A stretch of DNA of 64,000 bases from Ciona intestinalis (lineage: Eukaryota; Chordata; Ascidiacea; Phlebobranchia; Cionidae): positions 124,001 to 188,000 of the forward strand of contig NW_004190371.2 in assembly GCF_000224145.3 (NCBI RefSeq), written 5' to 3'. The position numbers were made by a program, and so were the translations under genes. Shown here piece after piece: positions 26,201 to 45,630 of the stretch (positions within the stretch are counted from its first letter, which is position 1; the number at the start of each line of letters is the position of its first letter). The notes beneath the pieces are model-generated. The model was given only the letters and a program-made list of their open reading frames with translations. It did no database searches and was not told the origin of the DNA.

Positions 26201-27298
26201 ACTTATAGTTATAATTAAAATTTGGTAGGCTTAAAAAAACGAATAATGATAAATTAGACGAAGACAGCAAAGTTTACTGCCACAGTAAGTTATACATTCA
26301 TTTTATTCTATATGAGTAAGCTCCTTGTCAAGGAGCTAGGATTAATTGGCGCATTATTCCAGACTGATATGTTATAGTTTTCCTATTAACATATATATTT
26401 ATACAAGTCACTATACCTTTCTTTTTTTTAATTTCGAATTTCTTTTTAAAGAACTCCCGCTTCTGCTTGCTCAAACGTGACCTCTCTTTATCCTCGAGCT
26501 CTTTCTTTCTCCGTTGCTCGGCAACAACGTCTTCAAAACTCGTCTCTTTCATGCTGAATGTGTTCAATATTTTTATAAATGTTAACATTTCAATTTTTAT
26601 AATTTTCACATAATTAACGTAGGTACACTATTAATTTTTTTATACATGTTAATAATTAAAATTTTCTAATTTTCACATGTTAATACAGATATTAAATTGA
26701 AATTTTCATAATTTTTCCTGCTCATTGTAAAATTGAAGATACAATAATTAATATATATTTTTTTAGTTAATGTGGAAAGTTTAAAAATATCATATAGTAA
26801 TTGTAGATAGGCTTTTTATAAATGTTGAAGGTGGAATGTTTCATAATTTTACACAATTAATGTTGATATTCAATCCTTTTATAGTTAATATGGAAATTTG
26901 AAAATATCATAGGCTAAATGTAGTAGATAAGTTATATAAAGATTTTCATAAAGTGAATAAAAATAATTGAAAAATTGAATAGTTTTATTGACTACAACAT
27001 TACATAATATTCAGATTGAGAAGTTTATTGCAAGCGTGTATTTTTTTATTTTATGGATCGCAACGCTTTCATTCATATTTAATATAAATAGGTTAAAACG
27101 ATTTCTTAACAGTCTGTTTTTAGATCGCGTGTCTTTAAAGATATTTATATACACCTATCTTTAATATTGCAATGTATAAAACTAATGAACAGATAAATTA
27201 TACCTGAAGAAAGAAATAGCTGCCATCAGCAATCCACCAACAACAACTGCCATTCCAAATCCAACCATTGACCACAAACCAGGATCCATAATTTCCAT
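17238..27298 (-). CDS. RRBP1: RRBP1/kinectin (p180) family ER coiled-coil protein
   Basis: Rough-ER membrane protein linking ribosomes and microtubules to the ER. Twenty-five exons, 1003 residues: 27204-27298, 26417-26553, 26001-26161, 25611-25902, 25330-25442, 25001-25129, 24760-24906, 24220-24317, 23812-23938, 23477-23605, 22659-22826, 22174-22266, 22081-22115, 21616-21727, 21336-21419, 20693-20782, 20219-20320, 19472-19663, 19122-19256, 18808-18882, 18454-18540, 18145-18309, 17856-17912, 17474-17605, 17238-17294. The N-terminal ER anchor spans residues 9-31, followed by FFSMKETSFEDV, as in human FSMKETSYEE. A Lys-rich basic region lacks the vertebrate decapeptide repeats. Long coiled coil follows, with ELRERNWKAMEA (human LREKNWKAMEA) and KERLEKEKTLTKNLG near the end. 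A Ser-rich acidic tail closes the protein. Most exons are phase 0, and the intron after exon 23 has a GC donor (CTCAAG|GCAAGA). Likely the single precursor-type ortholog of vertebrate RRBP1 and KTN1; which name fits better cannot be settled here. Confidence 0.94.
20105..20172 (+). repeat. 3' fragment of tRNA-derived SINE
   Basis: CCCATGGCATACCAAGCTGC followed by ACCTCACCCATGTAGAATAG matches the tail of the SINE copy at 56845-57075. In an RRBP1 intron. Confidence 0.5.
23290..23430 (+). repeat. GAATGAATGTAACTTA-type element in an RRBP1 intron
   Basis: Forward copy containing TTTGCTTTATCCTCGTGTGG, GACAGTGGTTATAACTTGGG, GCCAGCTTACGAGTTACC and TTTGTGGGTGATTATTTTTT. Confidence 0.75.
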
Positions 27299-29319
27299 GT
27301 TTAAGTTTACTTGATAAATGTCTTGCACAAGAATCTACAATAACTGCCTGATTCTATTTTTATGAGTCAAAATACTGTAATATTAAGTTTAATATTAAAT
27401 ATAGATATATATTACTTGAAAAAATAACAATTTATACAGATACAAACATTTTATAACTGTTTATACAGAGACTAAGTTATACACCATGGCAAATCGTGCC
27501 TATCTGAATATAGCAAATTATACTCCGGTTAAATTTGCGTATAACAACCTTATATACATTATTAGTATGCGCTAATAAGTTTGCATAATTAAATCAGTAT
27601 CCTACGATTCTACAAAAGTGTAGTCAAAGCAAAACCTAGACAACCAACCAGCTGACAACTCGCCGACATGCAAACTTTGTTCTGAATAGCAGAAGCGGCC
27701 GTCGCGTCGCGTTCGACGTCATAAAAATAACGGGGAAGTGCCATGTCAACAAGACCTACATACCCGGATGTGAAACGCGTAGGAGTTTTGCCACGTAACG
27801 TATCAGGGAATTTCCCAAAAAGGAAAGATCGGTATCGTGAAATTTGTAAAGTGTTGAACACCGAATCCAATATACAACAAGTACTAACTAGTTATATTAC
27901 CTAATTTTACAAATAAATAGTACAGTTTTACGCCTAGAAGGGTCTAGGGGGATAAGGAATAAGAAATGAATGATGAACAAACGGGGACGTATCGATACGA
28001 TACGGACTCTGATTTGTTATATTTGGCTAAGAAATATAGGCTAATCTTGAACCGAACAGTTGATTTTACTTTTGTTATAGATGAACATCATACAACAATT
28101 TGTTTTTTAATGCAAATCCATTTGACCTCTAGTGTTTCATTCGTTTCTATAGGGTTTTCAAATGTGTTCATTATCTTATAAACTGGTTTTGATGCTTACG
28201 AAGCGGCCAGATCAAAATTTTAATACAGGTTTTCTTTGGTGCTCTACAGGTTGTGGCTTTGTACATCTCATGCATGTATGTGAGTGATCAGGTAAAATTT
28301 CGATCACAGTACATAACAGTAACCACTAAGTTGACTTGTAACCATTACCGTTTGTTGTTTTGCCGAAGGCCATACACGCATACAATGGCAACACTATTAA
28401 GTTTCAAATCTAGTATCCCCTGGCCACGGATTCATTGTTTTTAATGACCACTGTAGAACCAACACTATTATATGGTAGTTACAAGCGTTGGCCCAATTCC
28501 CAACAATGAACGACACTGGCAATATATGCGGATAAAGACGCAGTCGAACTTTAGTATAGCAGGGTGGGGGAAGATGGGACATATTAACATTCTATTTTCT
28601 CAAACCATTTTAGTGGTATACAAAAAACATTCTTATACGGTATAAAATGTGCTTACATTATAAAAGAAACAAAGTACGTTGGGTGGGTAAGGAAGCAGCA
28701 TTACCTATATGGCTTTATCCAATAGCACGATGCTGTTAAAACACATAAGTTTCCTATTTCATACACATTTTGCCCGAGTATGAGTTACACAATATGCAAC
28801 TTTGTGTGGTTGTTTTGCCATTTTATACGGCACCGGGCACTTTAGCCGGAGTGTCATACAGGGTATACGAACTTGCGACTATGTAAGTTGTGGTTTAAGT
28901 CTAAGTTTTACAGTACTGTGGGGTAAGATAATATAGGCCTACCTTTATTTGGGTAAGATGAGATACTTACTATAGAGAGTACAGTTACTACCTGTTCACG
29001 GTTTAAAACTTTTAGTTAACAAAATCCAATACCGCAAACTGCCCTTGCTACATTTTTACTCACCTATAACAAACCGGCAACAATTTCAATAGTGTAATTT
29101 AATTTGGGTACTAGATATAAACAAAACAATTGATTCTGTTACAGAGTGAATTCTAATTATACGGCCAAATCTGGCCGAAATCGTATAGGTTCTCGAACAA
29201 TGACCTTACTCATATATAGTATAAGTGAACAAGTTACATAATGGAACACAACGTAGCAAAATTATTCAACGAGAATTAAAACTGTTAATAAGGTTTAAAC
29301 GATTGAAAGCCACGTCTGT
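27299..29319. other. Intergenic: RRBP1 5' flank and 3' flank of the Kazal-like gene
   Basis: A GC-richer stretch at 27640-27880 may hold a non-coding first exon of RRBP1: a GTATGT donor follows position 27764 on the minus strand, and acceptor-like AGs precede the start codon. The ORF on this stretch is not family-like. A partial MITE end lies at 28557-28650. Otherwise nothing was recognised. Confidence 0.45.
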
Positions 29320-30509
29320 TTAGCAAAGGTTGATTTCAAGGCGACCCCTGCAAAATAAAAAGCTCTTAATATAATTCAAAAGGCTGATGATCAAATAATG
29401 TAGTAGGGTAGAGAAGATAGGACACCTTTTCATTCTATTTTCTCGTCACAATCGGTAGTAAACAAAGAAAATTCAAATAATTATAAAACCGTATCTTCAC
29501 GACTTCTATAGGCCGTTGTTAATTGTTTAAAACACGATCAGGATATTTAGATATTGTGCTAAAGGTGTCTCATCTCCCCCCCACCCTTATATAGTAGGGG
29601 CCATGCTGATCAGTTAAAGACCTCTTAAATTAGTTTTGTAAGATAAAAGTATTAGTACATCTATATAGTATACTATGGGTTAGATGGGACATTTTCACAA
29701 AATATTCAAACATCATGATCGTGTTTTAAACTATTGACAACGGTATATTCTGGGAGTTATATAAGGATACGGTTTAATAGTTTGGATGTTCTACGTTTAC
29801 TACCAAATGGGACAAGAAAACAGAAAGAAAAACGAAAATAGAAAGAAAATCTTCTCGCGTTGCGGTTCAACAACAATCGTTATAAAAACGGGTGTTCTGT
29901 TCCACATTCCTCGTGCCCGCTTACGAGTTAACATGTAACTTGGGGGGTGAATATTTTTTAGATGGGGGCAGGCGCGCTAACCGTTGTGTCACCACGGTGA
30001 ACAGAATTCGTGTTGCGATTAATACTCTTAGCCAAACTTTAAACAGCAGGTACTTGCACTTACTCGTTGCATCTTTGTGCATGCCTAAGAAGACAGTGGT
30101 TCGAAAACTGTCTGGTGCGAGGTTCTCCGTTGTACAGCCAGCATCCTCTCACTGGCATATACTCCAATGTGCATAACCTGAGAAAATTTCTAATTTAAAT
30201 TGGTGCAACGTATTTGAACACTATATCGGTAAGTTTAGCGGCCACGTTTTTATTTAAATTTTTTTACCACTATATAGTGTTTTTAACGACTTTAGTTTTG
30301 CTGCTATAACTTTCCCCTCTTCGTTGTTTTAATTAATCTGATTTTGGTTACCGTATCCGAAGAGACAAATACAATTTTTGTTTTATGTTTTTATGTGCAT
30401 CTCACCCCAGACAGTTAACCAGTCCATCTTCGTCTGGCTGAGACAGTGAAGCAGAATATGAATATCCCACCAACGAAACCACTAACAAACAGATAAGTAA
30501 AACTTTCAT
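29320..30509 (-). CDS. Small secreted Cys-rich peptide, Kazal-like
   Basis: Three exons on the minus strand: 30406-30509, 30064-30177, 29320-29347; phases 2, 2, stop; 81 residues. The start (30509) opens a clear signal peptide, MKVLLICLLVVSLVGYSYSA. The mature part of about 61 residues has six cysteines, with a C-x3-Y-x-P-V motif (CTLEYMPV) followed by Y-N and NHCLLRHAQRC. That order resembles Kazal-type protease inhibitors, although the C2-C3 and C3-C4 spacings (9 and 15 residues) are wider than the usual 7 and 10. A TATAAAAGG box lies about 230 bases upstream. Intron 2 contains repeats. All exons are shorter than 120 bases. Alternative: a novel cysteine-rich peptide only superficially like Kazal. 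Target protease unknown. Confidence 0.72.
29399..29597. mobile_element. MITE-like element
   Basis: Ends TAGTAGGGTAGAGAAGATAG and GGTGTCTCATCTCCCCCCCA; internal ACACGATCAGGATATTTAG. Lies in the last intron of the Kazal-like gene. Confidence 0.75.
29661..29840. mobile_element. MITE-like element, opposite orientation, one end degraded
   Basis: Begins ACTATGGGTTAGATGGGACA and carries the inverse of the interior (CATGATCGTGTTTTAAAC; TTTACTACCAAATGGGACAA). The far end is lost next to the following repeat. Confidence 0.6.
29850..30000 (+). repeat. GAATGAATGTAACTTA-type element, truncated
   Basis: Contains CAATCGTTATAAAAACGGGT, GTGCCCGCTTACGAGTTAAC and GGGGGTGAATATTTTTTA, followed by GCGCGCTAACCG and a TCACCACGG end of the tRNA-like part. 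Confidence 0.65.
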
Positions 30510-30736
30510 AGCGCAGATTTAATTTTGCAGTTTCAATATATAATACTTGCTCGTTCTGTTAAAATGTTAACAAAATATATAAGAAGTACATGTATGCACA
30601 AGCAACTAATATATATTAAGTTAATACAAGCTGTTAAACCTATAACTTATCTAACTGGGCTTTAACCCTTCTCTATGCAGCACAGCAAATCTAAATCAAC
30701 TTTCGAGTATAATCATATATGGTCGCTGTGGAACTT

Positions 30737-30745
30737 CCTTTTATA
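30737..30745 (-). promoter_or_regulatory. TATA box upstream of the Kazal-like gene
   Basis: TATAAAAGG on the minus strand, 228 bases before the start codon at 30509. It would place transcription start near 30710. The long leader leaves room for a 5' UTR intron; TTTTAACAG at about 30560-30568 could be its acceptor. Confidence 0.5.
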
Positions 30746-31460
30746 CCAAGCACCTACAAATTATTTTCTCTATACGCTCATTCGTCACCCCAAAACACGT
30801 CATAGAATCTCTGCTGAATTGCTCAACAACATGTTGACCTACGTCACAGACGTCAAACGGTTGATTAAGTTTTGTTTCTTTAAAAAATCTTTAAAACTTA
30901 CAAAAACACCACTGCCTTAATTCTAAAGCAACTAACTGTATATGAACGATAAATTACTGAAACCGCTATCTTTGTTCTCGTTTTTCACCACTTCAAACAT
31001 ATCAACCAGCCTTGGACTTTGATTGTGGCTGTATAGGTTTTGCAACTAGCGCATTTTGTTATTTACATCAACCGTTAAGTAAATATTGACTACCAGAGGT
31101 TCCTGGGATATAAGGTCAATTAGCAGATAAGCTGACACGTAGGCTATCCGGTTAAACTGCTGACCAATTGCTGACTCAATGCGTTTGAAAACATTCACAC
31201 GAAATCAGCACAGTCGACATTCGAAACATCAGAGTAAATATAACGCTGTGTGACATTCTGCTGTTTGTTTGGAAAGTTAATGATTATACCAGGGGTGGTG
31301 CAACGGTGTACCGCCATAAATCATTTTACTTTGGTAATATAAAGTTTAATACTTTACATGGCAATAGTAATCATTAAAAGTTTTTATAATATTATTTTGC
31401 AACTTTGGTGTAATCCAACAAATTAAACTAGTTGTGTTAGTTTCTTTACCACGTAAACTT

Positions 31461-31656
31461 TTTAGGGTGGGGAAGATGGGACACCTTGGTATTCCATTTT
31501 CTTGTCCCCATTGGTAGTAAACAAGAACATTCAAAGAATTATAAAACTGTATTATCACGACTTCCATATATACCGTTGTTAATTGTTTAAAACATGATCA
31601 GGATATTTGAATATTATGTGCTAAAGGTGTCCCATCTACCCCAACCCTACTGTATA
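31461..31656. mobile_element. MITE-like element
   Basis: Well-preserved ends: GGGTGGGGAAGATGGGACACC and its inverse-type GGTGTCCCATCTACCCCAACC with CCTACTGTATA. Interior AAACATGATCAGGATATTTG. Confidence 0.85.
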
Positions 31657-33730
31657 CAAAATTTAAAACGGTAATAATCATGAATTAAATCAAATTGACC
31701 CCTGCTGCCTATTTTCTCATGTTAACGTAACTCAATTTTCTCACAGAACTCACTACTTTTATCAGACAAAACCAAACTGGTCAAAATATAAAAGCCAATT
31801 TTATTTAACTACGATATTAAATTGATGATTTAAACCCGCGAACCACAAAACTTCGGTGGTGTTAATATGAATTAGCAAACGTTTAAGTTTAGCACCTTAC
31901 TTTTACGTTGTTTCTGTTTAAAAAATAATGTTTTTATTTAAACACCGATTTGTAATAAATTAAAACAGTATTCGGCTTTGGCGCGCGATTTAAATAATCG
32001 TGAGGATACTGTCGAATCACCCAATAACATTTTTTGTTTATCATCAAATAGAGGCTCGTTTTTTAACATAAATTATAAAAGCGTCCCACTTTACCCCATC
32101 CTATTATATAGTTTTAAACCGGTCAGATATATTTTGTTGCACAACGTTGTCATTTAAGTTTATCAAGTACACAACTTATTAGTTGAAAGCGAGTGTCTTA
32201 TACCATTAGTGTTTTCCCAGAGGACATTCATACACACCAGTGCCCGTCGCTGATGTTCGTTTTCAAGATCCGGTTACTCGACCTATACCATTAATGTCGT
32301 CCACGAAACCATTGTCTCAATCATTTACTTATATTGCAAGTTACCCAAGTACAAGCTTTAATTCGATGCAAATGGCTGGCAATTTACACAATTCATTAGC
32401 TACTAATAAAACAATTACCGCTAATTGTATTGCAATTAAGACACACCTGCTCGCAGCGTTGGTCATGGGTATCATACGATTTTACTTCAAACAATCGGTG
32501 CAATACTGACATTCATATGCTAACCTTGTACAGGAAATGTATATTAGTGAAATGAAATATGACACTGACCTTGTGCTTAGGCCGCTCAAGTTGCTCCAGC
32601 GCAGTGATTACAGGGCTTAGCGTTGTTACATTGTTGGCGTACGAGGCCTTTCAAGAAACCTAACTAATACCATCTTTGCTTAACTCTGTTTAAAACAAAC
32701 AAACGAAAGAACTTTGGTTAAGAAAATCATACCGTATGTGACTAATTACTGCATGATCTTTTATACTAGACGTCCTTAGAAAAAACTTCACACACAGTAA
32801 TTACGCACTCAGTCAAACTTGTCCGAAAAAACTTTTAATCAAATGTTCTGCTTGCAGTTGTAGCAGCATCATAGCTGCCTTTAAATTGAACCGAGAATTC
32901 GCATAAATAAATCAAGAACAGCATGCAAAAAGAGATGACTACTCCTGTGACGTAAACAAAACAATCCCGTACTGCATAATCCGTGAGGTGGCGCTAGAGG
33001 ATCGTTGTCGGGCAAACCCGAATGAGTGAAACACCACTGTTACGGCAATGGCCGCCTTGCATAGCTCTTTCGGTTTTCCAAAAGTGTTTGTGGGTGTGAA
33101 CAACTATAAATGTAGATTGTGGAACAAATAGGGTCAAAATAAGGAAGACTTAAATAACACCACGAACACGTAACTCTCGAAGAAAGAAAAACAAAACAGA
33201 AGATTGTCCGGTTGGGGTAATGAGTTGCGTGCATTGGACACGACCGTTTGTACGTTCGCTCAAATGAACAATTGCGATCGAGCAGCTCTAAGTTTGTCAG
33301 GATTTTCAAACACACAGAATATGCAGCTGTGGCAAGCAAAAATGGAAACATACGCGAAAAATAAAATATGGCTGGCAGTTTCGGGGTTACAACAAAACTG
33401 CATCATTATTTGCATGGTACGAGCAGCTTACAGTTATAGACAGCGTCGTAACCTGAATTATGATTTGACGCGATGGATGATATGGTTAGTATGAATACAC
33501 TTGTGATGAATCGGTACATAGGATAACTACATGTTGCTAAGCCTTCATGGCTTCGTCGTATGATTGCTCTTAATTCTACATGATTCCAATATGAGTGGAG
33601 GCAGGGATGTAATGGAGCAGCTTCAGTAACTTAATGTTTGATCCCTGAACGTTAGCCTGCACGTATGTAAGTTCGGTGTGCAGCCTTCGAGACAATCCCG
33701 AAAAGTTTACACAGAATACGCGCCCAAAAA

Positions 33731-40672
<6,942 letters not shown>

Positions 40673-43600
40673 ATTGCTCAGTAAACATATTTCATAAACA
40701 CATTATAACTACATTACAATTGATTGACAGATTATGATTTCTGTAAACATATTACAAGAAAAGGTAAATAAACTATTTCTGATATACACCTATTTTGGTC
40801 ACAACACACAACTAATAAACATTTATAGTTTGACTTTGACCTTGCTTTTCACATCCGCCACTCAAAACCACTGTATTTACATTTTCTGAAGATAAGCAAA
40901 CACAGTCACTCCCCTGATAACTAATCAACCAGTGGTACTAATAAGAGAAGAAAACTTTAATCAATTACTGCGGATAACAGCGCCTCGATCACATGCTGAC
41001 GCGTATGTTGTTTGTCACTTTTAATTTAAAAGCCAAGCACACATATCAGCATAAACATGACGTTCAACCGACTGGCGCAACATTGAACCGCCAAGGGGCA
41101 ACGCTGCAGTTTTAAAATCGCGGAACTGGGCAACCTGTTATGGGATCTCCATAGCAACCAAAAGCATTCAGTGCAACCCAATCGTGCGTACTTCCCCGAA
41201 CGTCGTCTCGCGTAACCGACTTTAAAAAGTCCACGAACGCCAAATCAGAAAATGCTTGAACCACACTAAAAAAAACGTAGTAATCCACGGTCAAGCAGTA
41301 TCGCACGATTTGTGGAAACGTTGTGTACTCGACACATCGTCCAGACGCAATTAATCGCACCCGCGTGTGAGACTTACATCATAAAGAAGAGATTACGGTC
41401 ACAGGAAAGATTAACGGAATACGCACAGTTTGACTAAAACACACGAAACGGGAAATATAACAAATTGGAGTAAATACTAAGTCAGCGACCAAAAACAGTA
41501 GAAACATTATCACATATAACGTTTCTGAGGTTGAAACAAACAGTTCACCGCGTAATTAGATACGCACGACTCACCTACTTAGAAGACCGTATAGCTTTAT
41601 AGCGAATACAAAGTAATGAAATACCTAGATGTTTCTCCATAAACGTACTCACTGCCTGGAAATCTTTTAAAGCCTCCACACTAAAGTCAACCAAATTCTC
41701 TGTCCTGTTCAACAAAGTTGTTTTTCTTCTATCTTAGTGTGAAGAATTCGCTCTAAAGCGTCGATTCGTAAAAGCGGGAGACAAAAGTTTTGTAATGGAT
41801 CTGGCAGAGCCTGGGGCGCAGGTCTGGTGGTTAAATTGCTAAAACAACGTAGATTCGATGAACCGGAGAACGATTCACCGTTACGCACCGAAGCTCACGA
41901 CCCTCAGGCAAAAGTAAGAACTTTATTGCGAATTGTTCCTTTCGGCGCTTGTAAACAACTTTGCCGATTATTTTGGAATATTTTCGCCGATAAGAGCATG
42001 TTGTTTCTCAATGACTATAACAACTGCGTTTCAAACCAATACACAGAAATTAAAACTTAATATAAAAACAGTTACCGCTATACGTGTTATACTTGTTTTG
42101 TAAAACAGCTCGATACGCAAATAAATGCCAAAAGAGCTGTTTTATAAAACAAGTATAAAGTGTTACTGTTTAGAACCTGTGAAAACTTCTTTAAAGCGTC
42201 TGACTAGCGTTTAGATAACAAAACAGATACGGTACATAATCATTCGTATTGTTTCATGCAGTCGAGTATGTTTATGCAAGACGGCGTCAGTGGTGCCTAG
42301 TTACTAATCCTACAATTAAATCCGAATTACGTCATTCTGTATTGAGTTTAATACCAGATAAGAAACTTTATATTTCATGGAGATTTTAAACGACACGATT
42401 TTTTTTGTCAAACACAACTTTAACTCGCAAGATTGTAAAAATATAAAACAATTTAAAACACATTTTATAGTTTATACGATCTTGACATAAGGCGTAAGCA
42501 ATGACGTACTATCTATCACTTCAATATCTTTCGTAGCGAAAACTGTCTGAAATCTTTTGACGCGAACCGAAAAAAAACTCGCATAGATACTAAGGCTTTG
42601 TTCTAGCGACAGATGTCGAACCAGACTGGCTTCTACTCGGCCTCTCTCTCAGCAAGCAAGGAAGCGTATTAAAGCTTATGCAGAAATGATGTCACGCGGT
42701 AGCCATGACGATTCAAAGAGTTGCCATGGTAACGTTTCCTGAAACCCAAGCTCGTACCAGCGAAGAGCAGGAAATGGCGTCACGTGACCATACATCGACT
42801 GCAGACGTGTTACACGAAACAGCGCGCATGTGCGAAAATAGCCACTGTGCTTGTGCGCCACGTCAGCGCGTCTTATTTAAAGAAATAAGACGTCTTAGTG
42901 GCGTGCGATAGTAACAACTGCAACGACTCTCACCACTGTATAAATAGATCTTAGTAATTAGCGCGTCATGACCACAGTGCATGTCGCTATGGGATACAAA
43001 GATGCGCGAGTGACAACGATGGATTATACCAAGCTCTAATGTAATTGATCTACCCTTGCTTTCTTAAGGCTCCCAAGCATGCTTTACATTTAATGTATCT
43101 CTGCATAATCATATACCAGGTTTACAGCTATTACAGAATATGTGACTAACACTATGATATTATGGGCATGTTATACAATATAAAATCACACATATAGTTA
43201 CACAGTTAAATTTTATTGCAAACAAGTGAATTGAAGCTTTGTATTAAGCGGATATTGCTGAGCATAACACTCGCGTGTTTGCATATCTTCTCTCATGTAA
43301 GAATTTGCAAAGAGTATTTCATTGTGCTTAGTTTTCACAGGCCCTCCATACTATAGCCTACTTAACAAATGTTGACATATGATTACCCTCTGTCCTTCAA
43401 TTCCTCAATTATCAGTTATGTAAATTTTAGAGCTGGGTAGTGCCTGGTATAATCATATACTAATATAACTAAACACTTAAACTGAGTATTAACCAAGCTT
43501 GATAAGGAATGTTTACCAGTTCATTTCTGACTCCTCATTCACATAGGAATAACTGTGCAAAGTGCATACAGCTCTCACGCATGAGATGTTATAAGTAATA

Positions 43601-45630
43601 AAATGTTTCTCAAACATAATTAGAACATAATTATAGCTGTTAATGGCTAAGCGAATCAGGAAACCATAAATTAAACACAACCAAATGCACCAACTGCTCA
43701 AGTTAGTTTGCAATTAAATTATAAATCACTATGTGCGTAAATACAAACCTATATAAAACGCAAACAAAAATAGAAAAGCAACAATTCCCATGCCATATAA
43801 ACTGCACTTTACACCTGCATGTCACAAACATTTGCATTAGCACCGCTTAACGCAATCACTGCATTATTGGAACTGCCATATTTAACATCAAAGCTCCTGT
43901 ATGCAATAACCGCCATGCTTTGACACCATACTTATAATGATTAATATTCATCACAGCAAATATTGAGTGTCCTGTTTGTTTGACCAAATAACAAATCACT
44001 AGGCTTAATGAAATAATCTCTGATAAGAATCAAACAAATTAAGCATATTAGTGTATGAAAATTATAAATAGTTGTAGAATCTAAACATATAATACAATGA
44101 CTTCAATATAAAATGAAATTCATTTAATACAAACTTCTGATTTCTAAATATATATGTTTAAACTTATTTGCTTATTATCCATAAATAACACAATTTTACC
44201 AAACCTAATTTTAACTCTCTTTTATACAACAAGATTTTTACAAAAATCTCATTTTAGTCAATGTCATCTGAACACAATCGGTTAGAATATCTTTCTAAAT
44301 CATGTTCTTAAAAAATATGCATAAGCTGCTTTACTAAATTGTGTCTTATAGCAAACTTTTTCTGTAGTAATTACAGTTGAACAAATTGTTTTAAAAATGG
44401 AATACAGAACATTTCAAACTTTTGAAGAGCAAATTTTAACCAAATTAAACACACGATTAAATATACACATGTTTAAAATAAGAAACTTAAACATTAATTA
44501 AAAGTAAGTGTAACCGGGTATGAAACAAATATTTACAATTGGCATGTTACTAAATACAACAGACCATATTTACAACACACAAAAACGCAATGCTTCCGCA
44601 TTGTTAAGAACTCATGTTCAAGTAAATACACACTGAAACAAAATGCATTCCCTCAAAAACGTTTAAAAATATAAATTACAAATTCTTGATTATATGACCT
44701 TGGGTAAAATGTCCAATACACATATCTATAACACACATTCACTAATGGATTAACCAAAGCTGGTCTATATTAGCAACGTAGTAAAGAACAGACCAAAGTG
44801 GTTACAGTCAGCAATTTTTTAATTTTTAGCGTCCCAAATTTACGCTGAAAGTTAAGTGCCTAACGCAATAAGATAATTTATGAGTAAAACTAAAATGTCA
44901 GGTTAACATTTTTACAGTATTTTTAAAACAAGGCAATATACTAGAACTATAAATAGCGAAATAGTCAAACAAATAAAAAGTAAAACATTTCTTACCAGTT
45001 CCTGTAACGACCTGACAACCAACCCACGCTTAGAAGGCAAGTGGCGGGTAACATAATGACGTCATTTACAATTTTATTTTTTGTTGTTTCTATGTTCGCA
45101 ATTTTATTATGAAAGATAATAAGCAGTTTGGGATTCTTTTGATTTGTTTATCTCACGGCGATTAACTATCCTCATTAAACGAAAATATTCTCTTTAGCTT
45201 TTTTAAGTTTTGCCAATTTTAATCATTTTACCCTTTTCTCGTTTGCAATCATTGTTTTTGGCTATAAACGATTTTCCCAAGTGTCAAAGAGACTTTGATT
45301 TTAATAACGAATGACTGTGTTACATATAAATGTACATTACATGTTAATGCTATCACAATAATTATCAAGCATAAGGTTATGCGATAACTTGTACCAAAAG
45401 TAATTATCGTAACAGATTCGATGTCCGGGACCTTTACGATCATCATTCCATTTAACATTGGATAGTATTGGTAAATTTTCATGAACAAAAGTTAAATAGG
45501 TATGTAAAGTGCAAGTGACCATTTACACAGAAATTTTCAAAAAGTAAATCGACGTTTTTTGGTTATTTTGAAGTGATTGGTCAAGTGTCTTGGACGAGGC
45601 TTTTCTACACCTTTTTTTCTTTGTAAACCT
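40673..45630. other. 5-kb upstream region of FoxN2/3 and 3' flank of SLC22
   Basis: No coding exon was supported. 40850-42950 is less AT-rich than 43000-45000 and may hold the FoxN2/3 promoter and 5' exons. A foldback sequence lies at 42088-42158. A donor-like AACTG|GTAAGA at about 44998-45004 on the minus strand could mark a distal non-coding first exon. 43000-45000 is AT-rich with nothing recognised. Confidence 0.45.
42088..42158. repeat. Foldback (hairpin) sequence
   Basis: TTATACTTGTTTTGTAAAACAGCT-type left arm at 42088-42111 is inverted at 42134-42157 with one mismatch and a 22-base loop. The right arm with its flank (GCCAAAAGAGCTGTTTTA) recurs at 46333-46366. Confidence 0.75.

Larger units (their letters stand above)
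30510..33730. other. Intergenic between Kazal-like gene and FoxN2/3
   Basis: Contains the Kazal-like gene's promoter side, one MITE (31461-31656), a solo MITE end at about 32080-32112 and an open reading stretch at 32221-32507 (+) that may be an exon. The 3' flank of FoxN2/3 lies at the right. No other gene was recognised. Confidence 0.5.

Noticed and set aside
27610..27870. 86-codon minus-strand ORF upstream of RRBP1
   Set aside because: No family-like motifs, and a GTATGT donor lies inside it. More likely 5' UTR or promoter sequence.
33040..33494. Overlapping ORFs of about 100 codons on both strands
   Set aside because: Random composition, no splice partners and no recognisable domain.
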